This document shows positions 1-9,100 of a stretch of 11,807 nt of DNA, piece by piece. The notes under the pieces are model-generated. The model made no database searches, had not been told where the DNA came from, and was given only the letters and a program-made list of their open reading frames with translations. The first letter of the stretch is position 1; every line of letters begins with the position of its first letter. Origin of the DNA: an uncultured Porphyromonadaceae bacterium (GTDB taxonomy: Bacteria > Bacteroidota > Bacteroidia > Bacteroidales > CAMTPD01). The translations under genes were made by a program, and so were the position numbers. The stretch spans positions 1-11,807 of the forward strand of contig CAMTPD010000017.1 of assembly GCA_947074265.1 (NCBI GenBank), in the 5' to 3' direction.

Positions 1-93
1 TGACAGGTTCTATCACTAAAAAGAAACGCGAACCGATTTTAACGGGTTTAATTACCTCTTTAGTTACGTGTTATAATCTAAAATTTTAGAAAA
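1..93 (+). other. Leader region upstream of rplK
   Basis: No convincing gene is visible here. In Bacteroidota nusG usually precedes rplK, but none of the three forward frames reads like the NusG C-terminus, so nusG, if present, must end before base 1. One frame is open from the left edge to a TAG at 87-89, but I do not recognise its short basic peptide. A perfect 14-base AT-rich palindrome lies at 77-90, four bases before the rplK start. Bases 59-66 can also pair with 74-82 (eight pairs, one bulged T) to give a weak hairpin. Neither structure is a recognised regulatory element to me. Confidence 0.4.
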
Positions 94-537
94 ATGGCTA
101 AAGAAGTTGCTGGACAAATCAAATTGCAGATTAAAGGAGGGGCAGCAAATCCTTCTCCCCCTGTTGGACCTGCTTTAGGTTCTAAGGGTATTAACATTAT
201 GGAGTTTTGCAAGCAATTTAATGCCAGAACTCAGGACAAAGCTGGTAAGATTTTACCTGTGGTAATTACTTACTATGCTGACAAGTCTTTCGACTTTGTT
301 GTTAAGACTCCTCCTGTGCCTATTCAATTGTTAGAAGTAACAAAGGCTAAGAGTGGATCTGCAGAGCCAAACCGTAAAAAGATCGCAGAAATTACTTGGG
401 ATCAGGTGAAAGCTATCGCTGAAGACAAAATGGTAGACTTGAACTGTTTCACACTGAAGTCAGCTATGACTATGGTTGCTGGTACAGCTAGAAGTATGGG
501 TATCACCGTTAAAGGAGAATTCCCGGAGTTAAATTAA
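94..537 (+). CDS. rplK: 50S ribosomal protein L11
   Basis: L11 binds the GTPase-associated region of 23S rRNA at the base of the L7/L12 stalk and takes part in factor-dependent GTP hydrolysis. The 147-residue length is normal for the family. The N-terminal domain carries the proline-rich loop (P20, P22, P23, P26, followed by ALG at 27-29), the part known in the family to bind thiostrepton-type antibiotics with the rRNA. The C-terminal RNA-binding domain ends with the family signature AGTARSMG at residues 129-136. The ATG at 94 gives the expected MAKEVAG start and is preceded by an A-rich stretch without a Shine-Dalgarno motif. The gene ends in tandem TAA TAA (535-540), and rplA starts 15 bases after the first stop, so the two are co-transcribed. 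Nothing appears abnormal. Confidence 0.97.
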   Translation: MAKEVAGQIKLQIKGGAANPSPPVGPALGSKGINIMEFCKQFNARTQDKAGKILPVVITYYADKSFDFVVKTPPVPIQLLEVTKAKSGSAEPNRKKIAEITWDQVKAIAEDKMVDLNCFTLKSAMTMVAGTARSMGITVKGEFPELN

Positions 538-552
538 TAAACTTCAATTAGA

Positions 553-909
553 ATGAGTAAACTTACAAAAAATCAAAAGTTAGCTTTAGGCAAAATTGAA
601 GCTGGGAAATCTTATACACTTAAAGAAGCTTCTGCATTGGTAAAAGAAATCACAACTGCAAAGTTTGATTCTTCTGTTGATGTTGATGTGCGTCTAGGTG
701 TTGACCCACGTAAAGCTAACCAAATGGTGAGAGGTGTGGTTTCACTACCTCACGGAACAGGTAAGCAGGTTAGGGTTCTTGCATTATGTACACCTGACAA
801 GGAAGCTGAAGCACTTGCTGCTGGCGCTGACTATGTAGGGTTGGACGAATATATCGACAAGATTAAAGGTGGTTGGACTGATATCGATGTTATCATCACA
901 ATGGCTTAA
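553..909 (+). CDS. rplA: 50S ribosomal protein L1, N-terminal half (interrupted by in-frame TAA)
   Basis: This is the first 118 residues of ribosomal protein L1, which forms the mobile L1 stalk near the E site, helps release deacylated tRNA, and in other bacteria represses its own operon by binding the mRNA. Recognisable stretches are [16 protein letters not shown] near the start, [16 protein letters not shown] in the middle, and [12 protein letters not shown] at the end. Bacterial L1 is normally about 230 residues long, so this is half a protein. The frame stops at codon 119 (TAA, 907-909) inside domain II, where relatives read on through a sequence like TMPSIMGK. The next codons in the same frame continue the protein. 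Alone, this fragment would hold only the N-terminal segment of domain I and part of domain II, so it probably would not fold as normal L1. Confidence 0.9.
   Translation: MSKLTKNQKLALGKIEAGKSYTLKEASALVKEITTAKFDSSVDVDVRLGVDPRKANQMVRGVVSLPHGTGKQVRVLALCTPDKEAEALAAGADYVGLDEYIDKIKGGWTDIDVIITMA
907..909 (+). other. rplA: In-frame TAA inside rplA
   Basis: The codons around this stop read ATG GCT TAA ATC ATG GGT AAG, with the frame unchanged on both sides. Relatives, as I remember them, have a sense codon here, often Ser after Pro. TCA to TAA or GAA to TAA would each need one base change. All seven intact gene ends in the window also use TAA, so TAA is a working stop codon in this genome and general reassignment is unlikely. 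No frameshift is needed to join the halves. Confidence 0.9.
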
Positions 910-912
910 ATC

Positions 913-1251
913 ATGGGTAAGATTGGTGCTCTTGGACGCGTTTTGGGTCCTCGTGGTTTGATGCCAAACCCAAAGAGTGGAACAGTTACTAACGAAGTTG
1001 GTAACGCGGTTAAAGAAGTGAAACAAGGTAAAATCGACTTCAAAGTTGACAAAACTGGTATCGTTCACGCTTCAATCGGTAAAGTTTCATTCACAGAAGA
1101 TCAAATCCGTGATAATGCAAAGGAATTCGTTTCTACGCTTATTAAACTTAAACCATCAGCTGCTAAAGGTACATATATTAAGAGCATCTTTCTTTCAAGT
1201 ACTATGAGCCCGGGTATCAAAATTGACCCTAAATCAGTTGAAGAAAATTAA
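913..1251 (+). CDS. rplA: 50S ribosomal protein L1, C-terminal half
   Basis: This is the remainder of L1 in the same reading frame as the N-terminal half. The joined span 553-1251 is 231 sense codons plus the internal stop, matching the normal L1 length. The L1 signature [19 protein letters not shown] is intact near the start. The rest of domain II and the C-terminal part of domain I follow, with [20 protein letters not shown] near the end. The ATG at 913 corresponds to an internal methionine of normal L1 (IMGK), three bases after the TAA, so restart by a terminating ribosome is geometrically possible. No separate ribosome-binding site is seen. The good conservation suggests a recent lesion, continued use, or a sequence error. 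rplJ follows after 15 bases. Confidence 0.88.
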   Translation: MGKIGALGRVLGPRGLMPNPKSGTVTNEVGNAVKEVKQGKIDFKVDKTGIVHASIGKVSFTEDQIRDNAKEFVSTLIKLKPSAAKGTYIKSIFLSSTMSPGIKIDPKSVEEN

Positions 1252-1266
1252 AACAATTGAGAAGTT

Positions 1267-1782
1267 ATGAGAAAGGAAGAAAAAAGTGCTATTATAGAAC
1301 AAATTGCTTCAACCATTCAGGAATACGGTAACTTCTATCTGACAAACATCGATGCTTTAAACGCAGAGAAAACGTCAGCACTTAGAAGAGAGTGTTTCAA
1401 GAGTGAGGTGAAGATGATGGTTGTAAAGAACACTTTGCTTGAAAAAGCTCTAGGAACTATTGAAGGAGATTTCTCTGGACTAGTTTCAGCTATGAAAGGC
1501 AATACAGCTGTGATGTTCTCACAAACAGCAAACGCTCCGGCTAAATTGATCAAAGCGTTCGCTAAAGAAGCTGGTAAACCTGAATTAAAAGCGGCTTACG
1601 TTCAAGAATGTGTTTACGTTGGTGCTGATCAATTAGACGCACTAGTAAACATCAAGAGCAGAGAGGAACTTATTGGCGACGTTATTATGTTGCTTCAATC
1701 TCCAGCGAAGAACGTTATTTCAGCTCTATCATCAGGTGGACAGACAATTCATGGAGTTTTAACAACTCTTGCAGAAAGATAA
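1267..1782 (+). CDS. rplJ: 50S ribosomal protein L10
   Basis: L10 anchors the L7/L12 dimers to 23S rRNA and forms the base of the ribosomal stalk. The 171-residue length fits the family. The N-terminal rRNA-binding domain is clear (MRKEEKSAIIEQIA, then LRRECFKSEVKMMVVKNTLL), followed by the GNTAVMF and NAPAKLIKAF segments. The C-terminal part (LLQSPAKNVISALSSGG to the end) is the helical region to which L12 N-terminal domains bind. The ATG at 1267 matches the usual MRKE start. The gap to rplA is only 15 bases, so the long structured leader found before rplJ in some bacteria is absent; any L10-L12 autoregulatory site would have to lie inside rplA or further upstream. rplL follows after 45 bases with no terminator. 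Confidence 0.96.
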   Translation: MRKEEKSAIIEQIASTIQEYGNFYLTNIDALNAEKTSALRRECFKSEVKMMVVKNTLLEKALGTIEGDFSGLVSAMKGNTAVMFSQTANAPAKLIKAFAKEAGKPELKAAYVQECVYVGADQLDALVNIKSREELIGDVIMLLQSPAKNVISALSSGGQTIHGVLTTLAER

Positions 1783-1827
1783 TTTATTCATATAACTAGA
1801 TTAGTAAATCATTAAAATCATACAAAA

Positions 1828-2196
1828 ATGGCAGATTTGAAAGCTTTTGCAGAACAATTAGTAAACTTGACCGTAAAGGAAGTTAACGAACTTGCTGAAA
1901 TCCTTAAGAACGAGTACGGTATCGAACCTGCTGCTGCAGCTGTTGCTGTTGCTGCTGCTCCTGCTGCTGAAGCTGCAGCTGAGAAAACTTCTTTCGACGT
2001 AGTGTTGAAAGCAGCTGGTGCTAACAAATTAGCTATCGTTAAACTTGTTAAAGAACTTACAGGTCTTGGTTTGAAAGAAGCTAAAGATATCGTTGATGGT
2101 GCTCCATGTAACATCAAAGAAGGTGTAAGCAAAGAAGAAGCTGAAGCGTTGAAAAATTCTCTAGTAGAAGCTGGCGCAGAGGTTGAACTTAAATAA
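1828..2196 (+). CDS. rplL: 50S ribosomal protein L7/L12
   Basis: This is the acidic multi-copy stalk protein that recruits and stimulates translation GTPases. It has 122 residues, normal for the family. Residues 1-33 form the N-terminal helical dimerisation and L10-binding domain. Residues 34-52 are an alanine/proline/valine-rich flexible hinge. The C-terminal domain begins near [12 protein letters not shown] at residue 53 and contains the conserved [14 protein letters not shown] segment that contacts elongation factors, ending in EAGAEVELK. The ATG at 1828 gives the expected [10 protein letters not shown] start. It is the last gene before the hairpin at 2221-2258, which fits the need for more L12 than polymerase subunits. 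Confidence 0.97.
   Translation: MADLKAFAEQLVNLTVKEVNELAEILKNEYGIEPAAAAVAVAAAPAAEAAAEKTSFDVVLKAAGANKLAIVKLVKELTGLGLKEAKDIVDGAPCNIKEGVSKEEAEALKNSLVEAGAEVELK
1930..1980 (+). repeat. GCT-rich low-complexity tract (L12 hinge)
   Basis: This short run is dominated by GCT and GCA alanine codons with a few GTT, CCT and GAA codons, and encodes hinge residues 35-51 of L12. It is an in-frame codon repeat imposed by the protein hinge, not a mobile or intergenic repeat. Slippage here would change hinge length in whole codons, which the family tolerates. Confidence 0.6.
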
Positions 2197-2200
2197 TATA

Positions 2201-2215
2201 ACCTGTAACGCAGGT
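2201..2215 (+). other. Small hairpin after rplL
   Basis: Bases 2201-2205 (ACCTG) pair perfectly with 2211-2215 (CAGGT) around the five-base loop TAACG. It begins four bases after the rplL stop and five bases before the long terminator stem. Bases 2199-2203 could instead pair with 2221-2225, the foot of the terminator stem, although the full terminator is much stronger. Confidence 0.4.
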
Positions 2216-2220
2216 AATTT

Positions 2221-2258
2221 GGTTAAGAATCTTCGTTTCGGAGATTCTTAACCTTTTT
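2221..2258 (+). terminator. Intrinsic terminator/attenuator between rplL and rpoB
   Basis: Bases 2221-2235 pair with 2239-2253 to form a 15-pair stem (14 Watson-Crick pairs and one T-G) closed by a TTT loop, followed directly by five T (2254-2258). It is an unusually long perfect stem in the middle of an operon. In E. coli an attenuator lies at the same place and lets only part of the transcription reach rpoBC; the same role is inferred here. The rpoB start is 40 bases downstream, and I see no clear second promoter in that gap. Confidence 0.88.
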
Positions 2259-2298
2259 GTGTCTATAGTTTCATTAAGTTCAATTAATTTCTGAATAG

Positions 2299-5200
2299 AT
2301 GTCTTCAACAGCTGTAAACCCAAGAATTAATTTTGCTTCGGTTAAATTCCCACTACAATATCCGGATTTTCTCGAAGTACAATTAAAGTCATTTAAAGAC
2401 TTTCTTCAACTAGATACTCCTCCGGAACAAAGAAATAACGAGGGGTTGTATAAGGTATTTGCAGAAAATTTTCCAATTGCAGATACTCGTAACAATTTCG
2501 TGTTGGAGTTCCTTGACTACTACATTGATCCTCCTCGCTACTCGATAGATGAGTGTATCGAAAGAGGCCTTACATATAGCGTTCCTTTGAAGGCTAAATT
2601 AAAACTGTATTGTACAGATCCTGATCACGAAGATTTCGATACAGTGATTCAGGATGTGTATTTGGGGCCTATTCCTTATATGACGGATAGGGGTACTTTC
2701 GTTATTAACGGGGCTGAACGTGTAGTTGTTTCGCAGTTGCATCGTTCACCTGGTGTATTCTTCGGACAAAGTACTCACGCCAACGGTACTAAGCTTTATT
2801 CTGCACGTATTATTCCTTTTAAAGGTTCGTGGATCGAGTTTGCTACCGACATCAATAATGTGATGTATGCTTACATCGATAGAAAGAAAAAGCTTCCGGT
2901 AACAACACTTCTTAGAGCGATTGGCTTTGAGAGTGATAGAGACATTCTTGAGATATTCAACTTGGCCGAAGAGGTTAAGGTGAATAAAACTAATCTTAAG
3001 AAACTTCTTGGCAGAAAACTTGCAGCCCGCGTTTTGAAGACTTGGGTGGAAGACTTTGTAGATGAAGATACAGGTGAGGTAGTTTCAATTGAACGTAATG
3101 AAGTGATCATTGATCGAGAAACTGTTCTTGATGCTGATCATCTCGAAGCAATCCTTGAATCAGGTGTTCAAAATATCCTTCTTCACAAAGAAGATTTGAA
3201 CTCTTCTGATTTCGCGATTATTTACAACACGCTACAAAAAGATCCAAGTAACTCTGAAAAAGAGGCTGTTCTTTATATATATCGCCAACTTCGTAATGCG
3301 GAACCTGCTGATGAAGCAAGTGCACGCGAAGTTATTACTAATCTTTTCTTCTCTGATAAGAGATATGATTTAGGTGAAGTAGGTCGTTACAGAATCAACA
3401 GAAAGTTGAATTTGACAACGAGCGCCGATGTAAAAGTTCTTACCAAAGAAGATATTATCGAAATCATCAAATATCTAATTGAGTTGATCAACTCTAAAGC
3501 GATTGTTGATGATATCGACCACTTGAGTAACCGTCGTGTACGTACTGTAGGTGAGCAACTTTATAACCAATTTGGTGTAGGTCTTGCTCGTATGGCTCGT
3601 ACTGTTCGCGAACGTATGAACGTACGTGACAACGAGGTGTTTACTCCGATTGATTTGATCAATGCAAAAACAATCTCTTCGGTTGTTAATTCATTCTTCG
3701 GAACGAATGCATTGTCTCAGTTCATGGACCAAACTAACCCACTTGCTGAGATTACTCACAAGCGTCGTATGTCTGCTCTTGGACCTGGTGGTCTTTCAAG
3801 AGAGCGTGCAGGTTTCGAGGTTCGTGACGTTCACTATACTCACTATGGCCGTTTGTGTCCTATTGAGACTCCTGAGGGTCCAAATATCGGTTTGATCTCA
3901 TCTCTTTGTGTATATGCAAAAATCAATGACTTAGGTTTCATCATCACTCCTTATCGTAAAGTTACGAATGGTGTTGTAGATGTTACGACAGAAGGTATTG
4001 ATTATTTGACTGCAGAAGAAGAAGAAGGGCAAATCATTGCGCAAGGTAATGCACCTATCAATAACGATGGTACATTTATCCGTTCTCGCGTAAAAGCAAG
4101 ACAAGAAGGTGACTTCCCACTTGTAACTCCAGATGAAGTTAACTTGATGGATGTTTCTCCTACGCAGATTGCTTCTATCGCAGCTTCTTTGATTCCTTTC
4201 CTTGAGCATGATGATGCCAACCGTGCATTGATGGGATCTAACATGATGCGCCAGGCAGTTCCATTGTTGCGAGTTGATGCTCCAATTGTAGGTACAGGTA
4301 TCGAAAGACAATTGGTTAGCGATTCTCGTACTCAGATTGCAGCTGAAGGTGAAGGTGAAATTGTATTTGTAGATGCTACATGCATTAAGATTAAATACGA
4401 CAGATCTGAAGACGCGGAGTTTGTAAGCTTCGAGGATTCAGTTAAAACATACAATATTCCTAAGTTTAGAAAAACGAACCAAAGTACAACTGTTGACTTA
4501 CGTCCTATTTGTCGTACAGGTCAGCGTGTAGTTGCTGGTGAAATCTTAACTGAAGGTTATTCTACTCAACAAGGTGAACTTGCACTAGGACGTAACGTTC
4601 GTGTTGCATATATGCCTTGGAAAGGATATAACTTCGAGGATGCGATCGTATTGAACGAGCGTATGGTTCGTGAGGATATCTTTACTTCTGTTCACGTTGA
4701 CGAGTATATTCTTGAAGTACGTGAAACAAAACGAGGAATGGAAGAGCTTACTTCTGATATTCCTAACGTTAGCGAAGAGGCTACTAAGGATCTTGATGAA
4801 AGAGGTATTGTTCGTGTGGGTGCTAGAATCCGTCCGGGTGATATTCTTATCGGTAAGATTACTCCTAAAGGAGAATCTGATCCTTCTCCAGAAGAGAAAC
4901 TTCTTCGTGCAATCTTCGGTGATAAAGCCGGTGATGTGAAAGATGCTTCATTGAAAGCTTCTCCATCTCTAAATGGTGTTGTTATCGGAACAAATCTTTT
5001 CTCTAAAGCTGTTAAGAAGAGAAAGTCACGTCTTTCAGACAAGGCTATTCTTCCTAAACTTGATGAAGAGTATGAAACTAAGATGGCCGAACTAAAAGTG
5101 GCCCTTATTGATAAGTTAGTAATCCTTACTTCTGGTAAGACTTCTCAAGGTGTGAAAGATTATATGAACACCGAGATTATTCCTAAGGGTGCTAAGTTCT

Positions 5201-6111
5201 CTCACAAAGCATTGAGCGAATTGGATTATAATGCAATCCAAGTGAGTAAGTGGACTACAGATAACCACAAGAACGAGCTTATCAAGCAAGTTATCTTGAA
5301 TTATTTGAAGAAATATAAAGAACTTGATTCTGACTTGCGTCGTAGAAAGTTCGATTTGACTATCGGTGACGAGTTACCAACAGGTATCGTTCAAATGGCA
5401 AAAGTTTACATTGCTAAGAAACGTAAAATCCAAGTTGGTGATAAGATGGCGGGTCGACACGGTAACAAAGGTATCGTATCGAAAATCGTTCGTCAAGAAG
5501 ATATGCCATTCTTGGAAGACGGAACTCCAGTAGATATCTGTTTGAATCCACTAGGTGTACCTTCTCGTATGAACCTTGGTCAGATTTTTGAAACTGTTCT
5601 TGGATGGGCAGGTACAAACTTAAATTTGAAGTTTGCTACTCCTATCTTTGATGGTGCTAGTATTGATGACTTGAACGAATGGACAGACAAAGCTGGTGTA
5701 CCTCGTTATGGTAAATCTTACCTGTATGACGGTGGAACTGGTGAACGTTTTGACCAACCGGCAACAGTGGGTGTTGTGTACATGCTTAAACTTGGTCACA
5801 TGGTCGATGATAAGATGCACGCACGTTCTATTGGTCCTTACTCTTTGATTACGCAACAACCTCTAGGTGGTAAAGCACAATTTGGTGGACAGCGTTTCGG
5901 AGAGATGGAGGTTTGGGCACTTGAAGCATTCGGTGCTGCTCACATCCTACAAGAAATCCTTACAATTAAGTCGGACGACGTTGTTGGCCGTTCTAAAGCT
6001 TATGAAGCAATCGTTAAGGGTGAACCAATGCCACCAGCTGGTATTCCGGAATCTCTAAACGTGTTGTTGCACGAACTTAGAGGTCTTGGTTTAAGTATCT
6101 CACTTGATTAA
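2299..6111 (+). CDS. rpoB: DNA-directed RNA polymerase subunit beta
   Basis: This is the beta subunit of RNA polymerase, which with beta' forms the active-site cleft. It is full-length at 1270 residues with no breaks. The protrusion and lobe fill the N-terminal half. The rifampicin-pocket segment [20 protein letters not shown] covers residues 473-492, with D477, H487 and S492 at the positions of E. coli D516, H526 and S531, all in the usual sensitive form. [11 protein letters not shown] follows. Conserved [12 protein letters not shown] occupies residues 1047-1058, and the C-terminal region containing [13 protein letters not shown] (from residue 1201) joins the clamp. The ATG at 2299 gives a normal beta N-terminus and follows the attenuator by 40 bases. 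Codon use resembles its neighbours, with many CGT arginines as expected for high expression. Confidence 0.98.
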   Translation: MSSTAVNPRINFASVKFPLQYPDFLEVQLKSFKDFLQLDTPPEQRNNEGLYKVFAENFPIADTRNNFVLEFLDYYIDPPRYSIDECIERGLTYSVPLKAKLKLYCTDPDHEDFDTVIQDVYLGPIPYMTDRGTFVINGAERVVVSQLHRSPGVFFGQSTHANGTKLYSARIIPFKGSWIEFATDINNVMYAYIDRKKKLPVTTLLRAIGFESDRDILEIFNLAEEVKVNKTNLKKLLGRKLAARVLKTWVEDFVDEDTGEVVSIERNEVIIDRETVLDADHLEAILESGVQNILLHKEDLNSSDFAIIYNTLQKDPSNSEKEAVLYIYRQLRNAEPADEASAREVITNLFFSDKRYDLGEVGRYRINRKLNLTTSADVKVLTKEDIIEIIKYLIELINSKAIVDDIDHLSNRRVRTVGEQLYNQFGVGLARMARTVRERMNVRDNEVFTPIDLINAKTISSVVNSFFGTNALSQFMDQTNPLAEITHKRRMSALGPGGLSRERAGFEVRDVHYTHYGRLCPIETPEGPNIGLISSLCVYAKINDLGFIITPYRKVTNGVVDVTTEGIDYLTAEEEEGQIIAQGNAPINNDGTFIRSRVKARQEGDFPLVTPDEVNLMDVSPTQIASIAASLIPFLEHDDANRALMGSNMMRQAVPLLRVDAPIVGTGIERQLVSDSRTQIAAEGEGEIVFVDATCIKIKYDRSEDAEFVSFEDSVKTYNIPKFRKTNQSTTVDLRPICRTGQRVVAGEILTEGYSTQQGELALGRNVRVAYMPWKGYNFEDAIVLNERMVREDIFTSVHVDEYILEVRETKRGMEELTSDIPNVSEEATKDLDERGIVRVGARIRPGDILIGKITPKGESDPSPEEKLLRAIFGDKAGDVKDASLKASPSLNGVVIGTNLFSKAVKKRKSRLSDKAILPKLDEEYETKMAELKVALIDKLVILTSGKTSQGVKDYMNTEIIPKGAKFSHKALSELDYNAIQVSKWTTDNHKNELIKQVILNYLKKYKELDSDLRRRKFDLTIGDELPTGIVQMAKVYIAKKRKIQVGDKMAGRHGNKGIVSKIVRQEDMPFLEDGTPVDICLNPLGVPSRMNLGQIFETVLGWAGTNLNLKFATPIFDGASIDDLNEWTDKAGVPRYGKSYLYDGGTGERFDQPATVGVVYMLKLGHMVDDKMHARSIGPYSLITQQPLGGKAQFGGQRFGEMEVWALEAFGAAHILQEILTIKSDDVVGRSKAYEAIVKGEPMPPAGIPESLNVLLHELRGLGLSISLD

Positions 6112-6125
6112 TTCTTATAGATTTT

Positions 6126-6156
6126 GAGGATGAGCTCTGAAAAAGGGCTTGTCCTC
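6126..6156 (+). other. Hairpin between rpoB and rpoC, no T-tract
   Basis: Bases 6126-6137 pair with 6145-6156 over 12 consecutive positions (nine Watson-Crick and three G-T pairs) around the loop TGAAAAA. It lies 14 bases after the rpoB stop and 34 bases before the rpoC start. The stem is followed by TTATATATC rather than a run of T, so it is a poor intrinsic terminator. An RNA processing or stability element, or a weak pause site, is a more likely role; this is inference. Confidence 0.5.
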
Positions 6157-6190
6157 TTATATATCAGATAACTCTTTATAAACAAATAAT

Positions 6191-9100
6191 ATGGCTTTTA
6201 GAAAAGAAACTAAGATAAAGAGTAACTTTACCAAAATATCAATCGGTTTAGCTTCACCTGAGGAAATCTTGGAAAACTCAAGTGGTGAGGTATTAAAGCC
6301 GGAAACAATCAACTATCGTACCTATAAACCTGAACGTGACGGTCTTTTCTGCGAACGTATTTTTGGTCCGGTTCGTGACTACGAATGCCACTGTGGAAAG
6401 TATAAGAGAATTCGTTACAAAGGTATTGTGTGTGACCGTTGTGGTGTGGAAGTTACAGAAAAGAAAGTACGTCGTGAACGTATGGGACACATTCACCTTG
6501 TTGTGCCTGTAGCTCACATCTGGTACTTCCGCTCACTTCCTAATAAAATCGGTTATTTGTTAGGTATTCCTACAAAGAAACTTGATTCTATTATTTACTA
6601 TGAACGTTACGTTGTTATTCAAGCTGGTACAGCTGAAGGCGTATCTGCATATGATCTAATCTCAGAAGAAGAATATCTACAAGTTTTAGATACGCTTCCA
6701 AGAGAAAATCAAATGCTTGATGACAACGACCCTAATAAATTCATCGCTAAAATCGGTGCAGAAGCAATCTATGAATTGTTGGCTCGTCTAGATCTAGACA
6801 CTCTTTCATACGAACTTCGTCACCGTGCAAGTACAGATGGATCTCAACAACGTAAAAACGAAGCGTTGAAACGTCTTCAAGTTGTTGAATCTTTCCGTGC
6901 ATCTAAAGGTCGCAATCGTCCGGAGTGGATGGTAGTACAGGTTGTTCCTGTTATTCCACCAGAACTTCGTCCTCTTGTACCTCTTGATGGTGGTCGTTTC
7001 GCTACTTCTGACTTGAATGACCTTTATCGTCGTGTTATCATTCGTAACAACCGTTTGAAACGATTGATCGAGATCAAGGCTCCTGAAGTTATCTTGCGTA
7101 ACGAAAAACGTATGCTTCAAGAAGCGGTAGACTCATTGTTTGACAACTCAAGAAAATCAAGTGCAGTTAAAACAGACGCTAATCGTCCGTTGAAATCACT
7201 TTCTGATAGCTTGAAAGGTAAGCAAGGTCGTTTCCGTCAAAACTTGTTGGGTAAACGTGTCGACTACTCTGCTCGTTCGGTAATCGTTGTAGGTCCTGAA
7301 CTTAAGATGCATGAGTGTGGTATTCCTAAAAACATGGCTGCTGAGCTTTACAAACCATTTATCATTCGTAAATTGATTGAGCGTGGTATCGTAAAAACAG
7401 TAAAATCAGCGAAAAAGATCGTTGACCGTAAAGAGCCTGTTGTATGGGATATCCTAGAACACGTAATGAAAGGACATCCAGTTCTTCTCAACCGTGCCCC
7501 GACTCTTCACCGTTTAGGTATTCAGGCTTTCCAACCTAAAATGATTGAAGGTAAAGCAATTCAGCTACACCCACTTTCATGTTCGGCCTTCAATGCCGAC
7601 TTCGACGGTGACCAGATGGCGGTTCACTTGCCACTTGGTAACGAAGCTGTATTAGAGGCACAGATGTTGATGCTTGGATCTCACAATATCCTTAACCCTG
7701 CCAACGGTGCACCGATTACCGTTCCTTCTCAGGACATGGTACTTGGTCTTTACTATATTACAAAGTTGCGTCCGGGTGCAATGGGTGAAGGTCTTATTTT
7801 CTACGGACATGAAGAGGCAATGATCGCTTATAACGAGAAAAAAGTTTCGATCCATGCTCCGGTGAAAGTATATGTTCACGATGTTGATGAAAACGGTAAC
7901 TTTATCAATCATTTGATTGAGACTTCTGTAGGTCGTATTATTGTAAATCAATTCGTACCAAAAGAAGTAGGTTATTTGAATGAAATTCTTTCAAAGAAAT
8001 CACTTCGTGACATCATCGGTAATGTTATTAAAGTTTGTGGTGTAGCTCGTACAGCGCAATTCTTGGATGATATTAAAGATTTGGGTTATCAAATGGCGTT
8101 CAAGGGTGGTTTGTCATTCAACCTTGCCGACGTAATTATCCCAGAAGAAAAAGATGAATTGGTAAAAGAAGGTTACGAAGAAGTTGAACAAATTCTTGCT
8201 AACTATAGCATGGGTTTCATCACTTACAACGAACGTTACAACCAAATCATTGATACGTGGACACACGTTAACTCGAAACTGTCTAACATCTTGATGAAAC
8301 AGATTTCGAGCGATAACCAAGGCTTCAACTCAATCTACATGATGCTTGACTCTGGTGCCCGTGGTTCGAAAGAACAGATTCGCCAGCTTTCAGGTATGCG
8401 TGGTTTGATGGCTAAACCTCAAAAGAGTGGTGCAGAAGGTGGTCAAATTATCGAAAACCCGATCCTTTCTAACTTTAAAGAAGGTCTTTCGGTACTTGAG
8501 TACTTTATCTCTACCCACGGTGCTCGTAAGGGTCTTGCGGATACCGCTTTGAAAACAGCCGATGCGGGTTATCTAACACGTCGTCTTGTTGACGTTTCAC
8601 AAGATGTGATCATCAACGAAGAAGACTGTGGAACACTACGTGGTCTTGTTTGTACAGAACTTAAGAACAACGAAGACATCGTTGCTTCTCTATATGAAAG
8701 AATCCTTGGTCGTGTTTCTGTACATGACGTTCAGCACCCAATGACAGGTGAAGTACTTGTTCATTCAGGTGAGGAAATCACAGAAGACATTGCTAAGAAG
8801 ATTCAAGACTCTCCAATCGAGCGCGTAGAAATACGTTCTGTATTGACTTGTGAATCTAAGAAAGGTGTTTGTGCTAAATGTTATGGACGTAACCTTGCAA
8901 CAGGTCGTTTGGTTCAAAGAGGTGAGGCTGTTGGTGTAATCGCAGCACAATCTATCGGTGAGCCGGGTACGCAGCTTACACTACGTACGTTCCACGTTGG
9001 GGGTATCGCTTCGAACATTGCAGCAGAAAATAATGTAACTTCAAAATACGATGGTATTCTTGAAATCGATGAATTGAGAGCAGTAGATGCACAAGATGAA

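Noticed and set aside
3..89. Open frame from the left edge ending in TAG, possibly the tail of an upstream gene such as nusG
   Set aside because: The translated peptide does not resemble the NusG C-terminus or any protein I recognise. It is short, and its TAG stop differs from all other gene ends in the window. Too little to call a gene.
784..1068. Minus-strand open frame across the rplA junction, and similar antisense frames across rpoB and rpoC
   Set aside because: These lie wholly opposite highly conserved coding sequence, have cysteine-, serine- or threonine-rich translations with no recognisable domains, and are shadows of the codon use of the real genes.
913..1251. The second rplA half as a separate new gene
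   Set aside because: It is in the same frame as the first half and carries the L1 signature and C-terminal domain, so it is the remainder of L1.
2256..2290. Possible rpoB promoter (TTTG at 2256-2259 and TAATTT at 2285-2290)
   Set aside because: The spacing of 25 bases is too long for the known Bacteroidota promoter form and the second box is incomplete. The TTTG also overlaps the terminator T-tract.
3715..3774. Rifampicin-resistance changes in rpoB
   Set aside because: D477, H487 and S492 and the residues around them match the usual sensitive sequence; no resistance change is visible.
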